The notes beneath the pieces are model-generated. The model did no database searches. It was not told the origin of the DNA and worked only from the letters and a program-made list of their open reading frames with translations. A DNA stretch of 60,000 nucleotides from Bolinopsis microptera (Eukaryota; Ctenophora; Tentaculata; Lobata; Bolinopsidae): assembly GCF_026151205.1 (NCBI RefSeq), contig NC_087077.1, forward strand, positions 19,777,975 to 19,837,974, read 5' to 3'. The position numbers were made by a program, and so were the translations under genes. Below are positions 11,439-23,330 of the stretch, one piece after another (positions within the stretch are counted from its first letter, which is position 1; every line of letters starts with the position of its first letter).

Positions 11439-13010
11439 TTACTGACTTGGTGTACCCAACGGGAATTGATCATTACGTTCGTGTATAGATCGTTTCTTAG
11501 CTTTCCAGATTCCGCTGGAAACCCTCCCCGATACCATCGTCATTGTGTAGGGGGCAGAAAATTCTCTTATTTCCTCAATATACATTAAAGCTAAGATCGA
11601 TTTTGGCTTAATGTCAAATTCATCTGTATGATTCATCTGCATGCTCTCTTTGGTAACAATTTCTTTCTTTTCTTCCCATTTTTCAGTTTGGTTTTTCTCA
11701 GCGGTTGCAGATATGGTCACTGGAATGTCAGGAAGCGTGATCGCAGCCCCTACAGTCAACGTCCAGCCAGATGTACGCTCGTAGGTACTCGTCAAAGTAC
11801 ACGTCTTTTCACATGATATACCCAATTCTGTCCAATGCTTCCTTGTAATTTTATCATCTGTGTTATTAAAAGTTGAGAAATGAAAACGTCTCTCTGGTTT
11901 CTCCGTTATCATGTTCTCTTCATCCAGGATGAACCCATCTTTTACTACCTTATCATCTGCGTAGAAAGTATATGTCACTCCATAAAGCAAGCCCAAGATA
12001 TCGTTATAACAAGAGGTGAATGAGAAGACTTTTATAGTTTTTTCAACACTCTTATCTGTAATACGATCTCTTGCTACGTGTGCCTGTGCTTTCCAAGAGG
12101 TCATATCATTTATTCCCTCCTTCATCAAATATCCGTGTAAGTCTCCGAGATCAGGAAGAGACTCGTTCCACCACGCAGAGAAGATCGCTTGTCCAGTTAT
12201 AGCGTTATCATTATGCGCGTCTATCGCAATTATTTGTCCTGCCTTAGCCCCTTTGTCTTTTAGCTCACCGATAATTTTTTCTGCGGCAACTTCCCAGCTT
12301 AAGTCTCTTACCTCGCAGTGCTTTATGGTTTGTTTTTCCCTATGGATTTTCGGCATGCCGAAGGTTTCAAGAACCTCTAGATTTGGATTCATAAATACAG
12401 GACCGACATACTCTGTTTTGATTTGTGTTTCATTTGTGTTCCATTCGGCTGGTGTTTCATTTGTCACTGCAGGAGTTGTCATCGCGGAGTTGTCATCGCA
12501 CCATGTTATAAGCTCAAAATTGTTGTGGTAGTAGATGTCGTCGTAGTAGAAGACAAATAAAACGTCCGCTATAGATGGTATTACTATTGGTAATGGTATA
12601 GGTATTGTAATAATGCCGCCGCATGTTAAGCGCATGTTGCAGGAGGCTGTGATGGAAATGACATCTCTTGGCTCCAACATAGAGACAAACTGATCTACTT
12701 GGTTGTAAGTGTTTTCCCATGAGAATGACTCGTTTTTGTTTATCAGTTTGTACTTTATAGGGGGTTGCTCCTCGTTCGTCTCGAACCTATCATCCCAATA
12801 TGCTGTGAGGTGATACGGACAATTTACTGTCCCAGAGCTGCAGTGAGCATCTATCCACAGTATAGACCCTTTCTTTACCCCTTCATTCCACAATTGAGAT
12901 GTCAGATCGGTTGCTGCTCCTTCCCAGGTAGAATTTTCCGCAAAGAGTGTGATGATTGTCATTACCAATATATCCACCCTGCTAAATTGAAATGATGACA
13001 CAATTAACAT
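11439..13010 (-). CDS. Secreted aerolysin-like (ETX/MTX2-type) pore-forming family protein
   Basis: Single open frame of 523 residues. A hydrophobic N-terminus (about residues 11-24) looks like a secretion signal. The first ATG gives 523 residues; an internal ATG at residue 17, just after a possible acceptor (TTTAG), could instead mean an upstream exon. Two related N-terminal domains follow, at about 28-160 and 238-353. Each has a tryptophan-led helix with an AA pair (AATDL, AAEKI), a G-x-K-x-G-x-I turn, a strand ending IDAH, and a later F-Y-x-DD strand. Residues about 380-500 have the alternating Ser/Thr-rich, amphipathic beta pattern and central insertion loop typical of the aerolysin fold. 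In known members this region forms the transmembrane hairpin of a ring-shaped oligomer. Several NxT sites suit a secreted protein. I do not recognise the duplicated N-terminal domain; it may bind a target or carry another activity. Toxin, defence or digestive roles are all possible. Confidence 0.75.
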   Translation of the reverse strand: MLIVSSFQFSRVDILVMTIITLFAENSTWEGAATDLTSQLWNEGVKKGSILWIDAHCSSGTVNCPYHLTAYWDDRFETNEEQPPIKYKLINKNESFSWENTYNQVDQFVSMLEPRDVISITASCNMRLTCGGIITIPIPLPIVIPSIADVLFVFYYDDIYYHNNFELITWCDDNSAMTTPAVTNETPAEWNTNETQIKTEYVGPVFMNPNLEVLETFGMPKIHREKQTIKHCEVRDLSWEVAAEKIIGELKDKGAKAGQIIAIDAHNDNAITGQAIFSAWWNESLPDLGDLHGYLMKEGINDMTSWKAQAHVARDRITDKSVEKTIKVFSFTSCYNDILGLLYGVTYTFYADDKVVKDGFILDEENMITEKPERRFHFSTFNNTDDKITRKHWTELGISCEKTCTLTSTYERTSGWTLTVGAAITLPDIPVTISATAEKNQTEKWEEKKEIVTKESMQMNHTDEFDIKPKSILALMYIEEIREFSAPYTMTMVSGRVSSGIWKAKKRSIHERNDQFPLGTPSQ

Positions 13011-14035
13011 CAGTTCGTTTTAAACATAGCATGATTTTACTCAATAAAAGCTTAGTGACAACAAAATGTTTTACCTTACAAAATGTTTTACCTTGGGCAG
13101 GTTGGCAAAAAGGGGCCAACGTTTTTGCCTCATTGGCTCCTTTGCCCAGAAAATGATAAATTTGGATACTTTTAAAGATATTTCTTGCATAAGTGTGTAC
13201 TAGTTTTACCATCTATAACAGCTAAGTTATTTGCAGTGCCAGTGCAGTTAGATTATGTGCAGCTGACGGGCGAAATTGGGCCAACTGTTTTGCCTCATCT
13301 GGCCCTTTCGTTTCGGGTGTCCTACAACTGCACCCAATTGAATCTAGTTCCCACGCAGTTTGATTTTGATTGGAACCAGCTTTGTTTACTGGTTAATGTT
13401 TACTCAAGTATTTATACATACAATTATAAAGAATAGTTATATACCTAAATCTGCTAATATAAAACCATAATAACTCTAAAAATATACATTGCACAAAATT
13501 ATGGACCTGGAAGTAAGACTAAATACTTCAGAGCTTAATACACAAATCAAAACAAAATTCTAGAAGACTGACAGTCTTGTGTTGAAAGACGAATGTGATT
13601 TAGAAGCTTATCAAAAAATTAAAATCTTAGCGAGCCACGAATCCATAAATCCAAACAAAACTCTGTCTTAACACAGGCACCCAATCAGCTTAATTGGGTG
13701 ACCAATCAGCTTAAATCCAAAAATGGCAACTGAACCCAGGTTATATCACAACTGTACCGAAATCGGAAATACGACAACTGAACCCAACGATCGGATTGTC
13801 AGGTTCTCCTTCTTCGCAGGGGACAGTGGTCATTATCACTATAGGATAGATCATTACCATTGTAATTTAGAGCGTTGGAGCCCTGTGCTTTTCCCGGTAA
13901 AATATTAATAAGTGGAGAAAAACGTTAAACTTCGTTTTCCCCGCATTTGGTGAATCGTTTTTTGTTTGTATGAAGGCGATAATCCTGGCAATAAACTAGT
14001 TAGACGGCATCAACAGTTCATTTGATCACAATACT
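13011..14035. other. Intergenic, with a short dispersed repeat
   Basis: Words such as TGAACCCAGGTT, CACCCAATCAGCTTAATTGG and CCCACGCAGTT at 13270-13380 and 13670-13790 recur at 20890-20975, so a low-copy dispersed repeat is present. No gene recognised. GAAGGCGATAATCC at 13972-13985 recurs near 16877 on the far side of the Penelope-like element and could be a target duplication. Confidence 0.45.
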
Positions 14036-14039
14036 AAAC

Positions 14040-15640
14040 GCCGACTCAGAAGCTTTGTTTTTGACTACAAGGCCTTGTATGATTCTCTTAAACCTGATTT
14101 GGCAATGGAAGCCCTAACTGTTGCTATGACTGAATGTCGAAAGGAATGGAGGGAGGAATTCAAACAATGGATCCTTGCCCTCGTAGACCTCAGCTTCAGA
14201 GCTTCTTTTGGCCAATTTGAAGGTGATTGGTACCAAAAACTAGTCGGAATACCAACAGGAGGAAGCCTTTGTGTACAAATTGCGAATATAGCAGTTTACT
14301 ATTACATGAGAAAAGAAGTATATTCTGATGATAACTTGATGAAAAATGTGTCAACAGTAAAGAGATACATAGACGATGGAGCGGGTTTTTTTGATGGAAC
14401 AAAAAGTCAGTTTTCAGAATTTATCTCTAATGTCAACTCGAGACTTAGTAGTGTAGGTCTTAATATAGATGAGTTCAGCATCGAAGATCCGGAGGATTCC
14501 TCGCAGTAAACGACCGGGGGTAGGATTTGGCCGGGGCCGGGAATGTCCAAATTTTGCCGGGGCCGGGAATTGGCCGTTCTGGAATTTGGCCGGGGCCGGG
14601 GCCGGGGCCGGGGCCGTGAATTTAATAAATCCACGGCCAAGTTAGAACTTTTCAGGACTTAGGATCTGAACTTATTTTTACATGACAATATAATGTTCGT
14701 ATCAATTGAACAGTTTAGAAGGTAATTAGATTTCATATATATTTTGGTAAAATAATTCTGTTCAGCTGAAACAGTAAAAGAAACTGATTCGAGGTCTTAT
14801 CTATACTTTGGATCCACCCACCTTAACCAATAACCATGTCTACAGCAGCATCATCTATTCCCAATGTGTCCGTCTCCGCCGTATCATCAATGACAATGAT
14901 AGGTTACTGGTTAGCCCTAAGAATCGACGAGCTGAAAGAGTGCTTTTCGAACTCAAACTATCCGAAAAAGATGATCAACAACATCTCTTCGAAGGTGAAA
15001 ATATTCGAACGTAGGCTCCCCACCTGCTCCCCACACCTCGAACAGTTCTATATTGTTCCCTATGTCCCCTGATAACACAATACGTCTTATCTCCACCTTC
15101 GGAGGTGACGCGGCACTGATAGACATAATTGAAAAGTTTGAGTCCACCATAGAGACTTCTCCGAGTTTGTCGTCTACCTCTAACACCGACACGACAAGTA
15201 CAACGGAGACCTCCAGCAAGGATAGAAACACCGGCAAAAGACTATTCAGTTATGTTGAAAGATCAGGCGCATCTTTGCGGAGAAGACTCCTCAACCCACA
15301 ATTGCACGCAGAGAATAACACTTTAACAAAAAACAGAACCATGGCACCAGAGAAATTGTAAGTGTTGTGCCATGATAGGAAGTCTTATTGTATTATAAAT
15401 GGAGTCAAGATAAGACAAGCTCCAGGGACCTGTTCTAGCTACAACATAGTCTATATATTCATTTTTAAATTATGTCCATCTCCTTTCTGCTATGTTGGAC
15501 GTACCATTAGGACTTTGCATGAAAGAGTAACCGAACATAGAGCTATATTATATTTGAAAATTCAATTAATCATTATATATATAAATCAAGCGTTACATTT
15601 CAGCCATGCAAAATTACAATGACATATTTTGATTACTAAA
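14040..15640 (+). pseudogene. Penelope-like element, RT and endonuclease, broken
   Basis: Reverse transcriptase motifs in order: FDYKALYDSL (motif A, about 14058), GIPTGGSLCVQIANI (motif B, about 14250) and YIDDGAGFF (catalytic DD, about 14368). The frame stops at 14509 beside a CCGGGG array. After the array, two frames at 14808-15072 carry the thumb-region words IIYSQCVRLRRI and RIDELKECF. A GIY-YIG-like endonuclease start (YIFIFKLCPSPFCYVGRT, then EHR) lies at about 15445-15545. The order RT then GIY-YIG is diagnostic of Penelope-like elements. Frameshifts and insertions make it inactive. The endonuclease continues at 16355. Confidence 0.8.
14513..14632 (+). repeat. GGCCGGG minisatellite inside the Penelope-like ORF
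   Basis: Irregular copies of GGCCGGGGCCGGGAAT and then pure CCGGGG units, strongly GC-rich in AT-rich surroundings. It separates the RT from the thumb region of the element. Confidence 0.9.
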
Positions 15641-16354
15641 TGATAAATGGTACTGCAATATAAGTTGCTTAATGTTTGGCCGGATGACAACTAACGAGAA
15701 AAATAAACTTGATTATATAATAATTAATTCGGCTGAACCAACACATAGCAAGAGCCACATTAACGTTGGGGCCGTCTACCAAATTTGAATGACAAACATT
15801 AACAAGAAATCAAACATATCATAAATAATTATAAGGATTTTGTTCATTACAATTCCGTCACAACTGATAAAGAAAAAAGAAAGGGACAAGCAGATAGGAA
15901 ATTGGACGGACAGAATTGTAACCAACAAAAACAAATTTCTGAGACTCATAAGACTGATGAGCTAATCTGGCCAGACTGTATCGGCAGCCCAGAGGTACTT
16001 GATAAGTTTGGCCTTAAAAGTAGAAATCCGCTCTGACTGCCGGATACATACTGGTAGACTATTCCATTTCAGCATAGATCTATGAAAAAAGCTATTTCGG
16101 AAGGCATCCGAGCAGGGCACAGTGGTACTCATGTAAGTTGAAGTATCCGACATATCAATTATTTGAGCATTGTGCCTAGTGTATCGGGTGCCCTCTGGAC
16201 GGCATAGGACTATATATGTAGGGAGTGAAACTGGAATTATGCTATTCACTATTTTATAGAAGGTCATAAGATCGTTATAAATAAACTTCTGTTTAACAGG
16301 GAGAATATTTAGTTTCTTTTGCTCTGTAGCAAGTTTATCGTCATTATAACTATT
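15641..16354 (-). mobile_element. LINE 3' fragment inserted in the Penelope-like element
   Basis: Minus-strand frame from about 16350 to 15962 reads as a LINE ORF2 tail: KKLNILPVKQKFIYNDLMTF, then YKIVNSIIP, and further on FRNSFFHRSMLKWNSLP. The part from 15962 down to about 15641 would be its 3' untranslated region. It divides the Penelope-like endonuclease from its C-terminus. Exact insertion borders and a target duplication were not resolved. Confidence 0.7.
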
Positions 16355-16660
16355 ATAAATTATTGAAAGACCCTTCCTTAAAACTTAGTGATGATTTTTT
16401 ATCTGATGACAGTGACACTTATAGTTTAGCAGCTCACCTTATAGACTCACATAACCTTTCCAATAGACCTGATTTTGATGCTTCTTATAATGTTTTTATC
16501 CTAAAGAATTCTTGTCTTAGTAATTTAGAAGTTAACGAACATCTACTTATACAAAAACTCAGAACTTTGAAACCATATCGTATTAATTCATGTGATCCTT
16601 TTGGTGTGCCACTTTTATTTGAAAATAAAACTTTTGATAATGGTCCTTAAATTATTTCAC
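16355..16660 (+). pseudogene. Penelope-like element, endonuclease C-terminus
   Basis: Open frame ending at 16650 with YSLAAHLIDSHNLSNRPDF, then EHLLIQKLRTLKPYRIN and PFGVPLLF, which resembles the C-terminal end of many Penelope-like GIY-YIG proteins. It belongs with the piece at 14040-15640. Confidence 0.7.
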
Positions 16661-17349
16661 CCTTAATGCAGGGATTAGTATTTTTTCTACTAGTTGATGC
16701 CTCACAACCCCCCATACCCGAGTGCTTTCCATTCCCTTTTCAAGAGTTTGACTTCTTTTTACCTAACATCCTTTAGTTTTAATTATAATTTTCTGATTTA
16801 ATTGGAGTATTAACCCTTATCTTTATTAGGTTCTAAAGATGTCCGAAAATGTTGACTGTGGGAACTATTGATTTTTGAAGGCGATAATCCTTGGTAGAGA
16901 GAACTTATCCAATATCCACTATGTCTGTCACACTGAGGTAGATGGAGTCAAAGTATCCTCCTCGTTGGTAAGACCCCTTAGGGCACTAGCCAATACAGTG
17001 GTTCAGGTTAATTTGCTCAAGTTAATTTGCTCATATGACTTGACTCGGATCTCGTGTCTTTTGATGCTTTGGGAGGGCCTGCCATGGTTCAGATCTCAAG
17101 CCTTGGGTCGGATCACGATGCTTGAGGAGCAGTGAATCGTATCCTTTTCGGCACGCTTCGTGAACACTTAAGCTTGTTAGATCAGATCTCGCAATCGAAA
17201 GGCACCCGAGACCTTGTCATCTATAAGTACGCTTGTTATACAGATCGAATCAATACATAAGAAAGAGAGATGGTGGTCACTATCGAATCATGATTGCCTC
17301 CAGAAAGTACATCAAGGAGCTCAACTAGACAACTACTTCTTGACACAGA
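16661..17349. other. No gene seen
   Basis: Unique-looking DNA leading into the hexamer array. GAAGGCGATAATCC near 16877 matches 13972 and may mark the end of the Penelope-like insertion. Confidence 0.45.
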
Positions 17350-17632
<283 letters not shown>

Positions 17633-18285
17633 ATGAAACATGAACAAAATGTATTTTCCAGAAATACTTTGAAAATTTTCTAAAAATTTTAGAAACCTAA
17701 GTTTGAAGTTGAAAAGTTGGCCCTTTTTGGCCCCTTGCCCAAATTTAATGGGGTGGAGTGGGCGATGGCCCAAACCTGCCCCCTTCGCTTCTTACCCCCG
17801 CGTTATATCTAAGTATTATATCTAAGTACGTATATCTAATATATAAGTATTATATATATATTTAAGTTGGTTTAACTGTCGGGGCCCTTTTAGAAAAACT
17901 CGAAGATCGATTGTAGAGTGGTTTAGCACGTACTACTACTACATTATAAAAACTTTAAGATTTAGAAGCTGAAGATTCCGAATTCATAACGACAAACGCT
18001 AAATTAAAAACAAAAAAACCGTCGGAGAATTTAAAGTATACACAGTATGACTAAAGCAACAACATTTTTCTGGAAATGATGATCTAACAAAGTTGAGTAA
18101 ACACTAATACTGATAACTTAATAATAATCTGTAGAAGGAACAAAAATGTGATAATGTCTAACTCTAATCTCATTTTCTATAACGAGGTTTAGATGTGATC
18201 AGTGCTAGTCACACGTACAACTATTGTTTTACATCTTCCAGTATTTATACCTAACTGTCAGAGTCTGTGAAGTCTAAAAATAATA
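17633..18285. other. Intergenic with a MITE end
   Basis: At 17872-17932 (minus orientation) lies the left end of the TTAGGG-containing MITE: GTCGGGGCCCTTTTAG, then GATTGTAGAGTGGTTTAGCA. No other feature seen. Confidence 0.6.
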
Positions 18286-19885
18286 ATGATGTGTGATGAT
18301 CTTAACAAAGAAATTGAAGCTGGGAATGTTGTTATTGTTGTACTTCTCGACTTAAGTGCAGCGTTTGATACCATTGACCACACAGTCTTCTTGGAAAAGC
18401 TTATGAAAGACTATGGAATTACTGGAAGTGCACTGCAATGGATAAAGTCCTACCTTGAGAAGAGACACTTCTGTGTGAAGATTGACGATACTCTTTCTAC
18501 TTTCTTGGAGCTTTTGTTTGGAGTTCCCCAGGGATCACTCTTGGGGCCTATTCTTTTCATCCTCTATATCAAAGCTCTCCAAAAAATTGCTGCCAAATAT
18601 GGTCTTGATATACAGCTATATGCAGATGATTCCCAACTGTACATCTCGTTTCAACCAAACCGTGTGGTACAGTTCACTGATGTCCAAGACAGGACAAACA
18701 AATGTCTTGCAGAGATCAAAACATGGATGGTGAACAATTACATGAAACTGAATGAAACAAAGACAGAACTACTGGTGTTAGGAAAGAGCCATGTTCTAAA
18801 AAAGTGTGAACTCAGTGTCAGACTACAATTCGGAAGCACTGAAATTCTACCTACGGAGTGCAAAGGAGACAGCTGGAAGAGTCTAGGTGTCAAATTTGAT
18901 GAAACTTTAAACATGGAAAGACAAATAAATAATGTGAAAAGGAAATGTAGCTGGACAATGATGAACTTAAGAACTATTGGTCGTTACCTGGTTGAAGGCA
19001 TAAAATTGATGTTGGTGAAACAACTGGTTATATCTAAATTAGATTACTGTAATTCTCTGTACATGAATCTACCCAAGACCAGATTAAACAAACTTAGATC
19101 CACCCTTAATGGGGCAGTTCGTTTCATCTATAACATAGAAGACAGAACCACGGACTTGGTTCCCTTCTATAAGAAGGCCCACATACTCCCTATAGACCAA
19201 CGAATCTTCTTTAAGGTTTGTCTTTTAACCCACAAATCAGTTCACGGTACTGCACCTGATTACCTAAAAGCATTACTAGATGTGGCTGTAGTGGATACAG
19301 AGCTTTCAAACACCATGACCAGGTCGAAAAGATCTGGTGACCATCTCATGTTAAAGGTACCAAAGAATAAAAGGTCAAAAGTTGATGACAGACGTTTCTC
19401 AAGCCATGCACCGATTGCATGGAACTCTCTTCCAATGATGTTGAGATGTATTACTGATACCAACTGCTTCAAGCGAATGTTAAAGAACCATTTATATAAT
19501 CAGTTTTGATGTTTTTTCTTCCCATTTGTCTTCACTTTGCAAGACACATTGGCTTTTATTTTTTACTGCACTCCATTTTATGTCTTGATCTCTACCTTTC
19601 TAGGATCTGTCTCTCTTTTTTGTTGATCATGTCACTGTATTATCATTTATAATACCTACACGTATTGTATGGTTTCTGCTTCTTCTTAGTTTAGTGTGGT
19701 GTTTACAATAAAAGATGTTTTAATTTTGTCTTAAGCCTTTTTGAGTTATACTTTTGTTCATTTTACACATTTGCTCACATTACTCACAGTCAGCCGCTCT
19801 GACATGGTTAACCTCTTCCTTGTGTTGTTGGTTAATCATATGAGCGGGATATAAATACCTCATTTCATTTCATTTCATTTCATAA
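18286..19885 (+). mobile_element. L2/CR1-like LINE, 5'-truncated, long open RT frame
   Basis: Open frame 18286-19509 (407 residues) begins inside the reverse transcriptase. It has VLLDLSAAFDTIDH (motif A), GVPQGSLLGPILFILY (motif B), LYADDSQLY (catalytic DD) and a LINE tail with HAPIAWNSLP. The upstream endonuclease and N-terminal RT are absent. Truncation near 18285 is typical of incomplete target-primed reverse transcription. The 3' end is a short (ATTTC)n tail at 19860-19882, as in L2-type elements. The lack of stops over 1.2 kb suggests a fairly recent insertion. Not autonomous as it stands. Confidence 0.88.
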
Positions 19886-21030
19886 CTTAATAACTTAACG
19901 TTAACTTAATAACTTAACATTAATCTTATATAACTGCAAAACATCGAATGGGCGAACCATTTCTAAATCGTCGAATTAAAAGTGACGACTCGGCGACTCG
20001 AAAACGGCGCAATAAATAAACGCTTAAATTACAACCACTTCTGAGCAACGAAAAATCGTCTCACGGCTGATAGCGAGTTATTAACCCGCTAATCTTCTTC
20101 TTCTTCGTATGGGGCTGTGGTCAATATCACTAATGCCATGCTGGTGCTTTTTGATTTGACTTTGATTGCTCATTGCCATTATTGTCGCCTGGCTATCGCA
20201 GTTTATGATGATTTGTCTACTTTTGGTTCCAGATTACCGTAGTATTTTTGCCGCTGTGCCTACGGCAAACCCGCTAATCACTATCAGCCATTTACGAGGT
20301 GTTTTTATTTACCAGCTACCTTATTTCAGTTTAAAACTAGCCAGTATAATTATTAAACTAATTTGAAAAATGTCGAGCAGTCGCAAATGGTTGCCATTTA
20401 TTTCTTAGTAAATAAAATCTCGCTGGTTCTAAGTCTGCTCCTTAATAAACTCCTTGTCTAGTAACGATTTACGAAATAAAATTATATCGTTAGTCCCGGA
20501 AACGCAACCAACATTCTAACATTGTTGGCAACTGGCCAATCTTAACTTTGATAGATCGTGATCAAACACCCAACAGTTTCGCGGTAATATGTTGATACGG
20601 TTATACTATGTAATGGTTTTGAGATACAAATTGAGCATATGAAGAAAGTGACTGACAGGTAGGTGGATAAAAAGAATAACAATTAAAATTAAGTGCCTTC
20701 AACGAAATGGATTATGGAAGAGTTTTAACCAGTCACTAAGGACACCCATCGAGGATACCTAAAACCTAAAATAACTAAAAACGTAGAAAATCCTTCGAAA
20801 GCTCGCTGTTTCATTGTCTTAATATCTTTAAATAATTTGTTTGTACTAGTATTGGAAAGGAACAGCTCCGCAACTGCATCTTGCAGTGGTTTACAGGGTG
20901 ACCGACAACTGAACCTAGTTCTCACGCAGTTAACAGGCACCCGATCAGCTTAATTGGGTGACCAATCAGCTTTCAAAAACATCTGTCACGGAAAAAGTGT
21001 TAAAATTTGCCAAAAATCAGTTTTTGTGGC
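19886..21030. other. No gene seen
   Basis: Contains a copy of the dispersed repeat described at 13011 (20890-20975, CACCCGATCAGCTTAATTGG). Otherwise unrecognised. Confidence 0.5.
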
Positions 21031-21812
21031 ATAATTTGGTGGATAATTTTTGGAACGGGATGAAACTCCAGGATTTGGTGTGCAATTCCCTAACCTTTAC
21101 TTTCTGCCACCTTTTGTTTCGATTTAGGGCTAAATCTGGTGGATAAAATTGAAACAGACCAATCCACTTCAGGTGGCCTTTAAAAATATTTAATTCCATC
21201 TAAACTCCTAAAATATGATTGAGACTTGAAAATAATCGTTATAACTTAACAATTTCATAAGAAGGGCTGCGATTTTTCTTAAGGGGTAAATTTGGTGGAC
21301 ATATTTTGTTGACTGATATTTGTTAGCTAACATCAATTTACTGGTCTTAAAATGATGCAAAGGCAATATTAAATCTATGGCATCAACTATGAAGTACAAG
21401 ATTCAAGTTAAAAGGCTATTTTTGGTGGATATCAGTCAATATTAATTAGTTAAACACGTAAATGTTACCAAAATATCAATAAATAAGACATCATCATGAT
21501 TGGAAACAGTTGAAAAAGATGAATTATAGGATGTTGAACCTTTTTGTGTAAGGTCGTATGGAATTTGAAGCATTCAGGGCCAATTTGGTGGATAATTAAC
21601 TCAAAAATACTTAAAATATCGACCTGGATATTTTGATATCCATCAATTTTGGCCTTGAAAGTCGGCTTGAGCTTATCACATTTTGTGCTGAACAAGAAAA
21701 AGGTCTAAACAAACCAATATCAGTGTATGATTTCATAATTGAGCAAATCTAAGGCCAGAAATAGTGGATAAAAAAAGCAAATTTAACCGTTTGTGTGCTT
21801 TTATCCACCAAA
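21031..21812. mobile_element. Noncoding element built on an iterated TTTGGTGGATAA motif
   Basis: The motif or close variants occur near 21036, 21137, 21291, 21423, 21580 and 21767, about 100-190 bp apart. An inverted copy (TTATCCACCAAAAA) lies near 21800. The DNA between copies is not repeated. This could be a transposon with dispersed protein-binding sites or a regulatory array; there is no gene in it. Confidence 0.45.
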
Positions 21813-22309
21813 AACGGCTCTAAAGGCTGAAAGGAGACAGTTTGTTAAGTTCGTATGAAACTATATCCATTCGTTATTGTAAGTATCCCAGGCCCGGAGC
21901 TATGCCAAGTTAAAATCCATATTAAATCATGGAACTTTCCAGTATTAGCCACAATAATCCAGACAGAACTTACAGTTATTTTTCAGCCCTGCTTTTAGTC
22001 GGCTTCCTCTTTGGTAATGGATGTTTCGGCAACCCCGCACGGTGAACTGTAATGTTGCACATTGCACCAGTCCAGCGGAGCGCCACGAAGCTCATTAAAA
22101 CATCCCCAGTGCAAACCCCAATTACCAGCAGTATTAAGAAAGCCGACTTGAGCCTGATGCTAATTCACCTTAGCCAATCAGATCACGCTAACAGCCCTCC
22201 TGGAACTAGTCCCAGAAACACGTTGACAGAAATTTCGATTTGAAAAGTTTTGACAAACAAATTTCCTGGGAACAGGGCAAGCTTCAATGTTTGGAAATAT
22301 TTACACTTG
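21813..22309. other. No feature seen
   Basis: No credible open frame, repeat or element recognised. Confidence 0.5.
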
Positions 22310-22427
22310 AGAGTGCCGCAAATTGGTGCCTCGAGTGCCGCAGTGCCCCAAAATGTTGTCCCAAATGCCTCAAAGTGGTGCCTCAAGTGCCTCAGGGCCT
22401 CAAAGTGGTGCCTCAATGGCCTCAAAG
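22310..22427 (+). repeat. Minisatellite of TGCCTCAAGTGCCTCAAAG type, left part
   Basis: Irregular units built of GTGCCTCAA and GCCTCAAAGTGGT. It continues at 28081 after the nested insertion of 22428-28080. Confidence 0.85.
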
Positions 22428-22577
22428 CAGGGACAAACGGATTTCGCGATTATTTTGGCCAAAAATCGCGATACCGCAAATTAGATACCGCATTATATTA
22501 AACTATACATAAAATTTGTCGCGAATATTGGGGAAAAATCGCGATTCCGTACATACCGCGATTTCCTTTTAAGCTTT

Positions 22578-23330
22578 TAGTGTAAAATAAGGTTGGCACC
22601 AGAACAGTCCTCCCGGGGCGTACCGATGGTAAACTCTGCCTGCTCACAAAGGTACGGTAACGAAGTGGCGTACACGTGTAATTAAACTGTACAAGGGTAC
22701 GATAGAGAAGTGTCGTACACGGTACTTAAGAAATACACGGGCACGATCTTGAAGTATCGTACGCGGTACTTAAAGAAATATACGGGTACAATATCGAAGT
22801 CTCGTACACGAATACCTGCAAATCTCTAGCTCTCGAGCTATGCAATTTCACTTTAACTCTTACAGGCTACTGAGTGCCGTATAACTTTAAAAGATCGAAT
22901 GACTTGATCGAGTCCTAAGTTAGGCGAGAACAAAGGAAACAGGGTATTCGAATAATAAGTCTCGAAGGCAATATATTACTATTATCAATATACCAAAACT
23001 AGCGACTCGTCGGCCACGTTACAGCGTTTTTCGGCGGTGGTAATTTTATAAACTTCACCCAGCAAGCCACTCGAAAAACTGGTTGTAACGGGGCAGATGA
23101 GAAATAAACCGCACTGCGTTGCACGGCAACACGTGCCCCCGTCTGTCCAATAATACAACCTACCTAACTACCCTGACTACCACGTGTCCTCCAAAATCAT
23201 CCTTAATCTATAACACTAATCTAATCTAATCTAACACTAGTCCTAACGGTTTTTTATTCACTTAACTGCAATATCCTAACTAAAATATGACTACGTTAAA
23301 ACTGCTGCAACCAGCCTACATATTACACTA
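22578..23330 (-). repeat. 3' LTR of the Gag-protease element
   Basis: About 753 bp, nearly identical to 27317-28068. The ends are the perfect inverted octamer TAGTGTAA...TTACACTA. Element flanks are CTTTT on both sides (22574-22578 and 28069-28073), a 4-5 bp target duplication. Confidence 0.93.
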
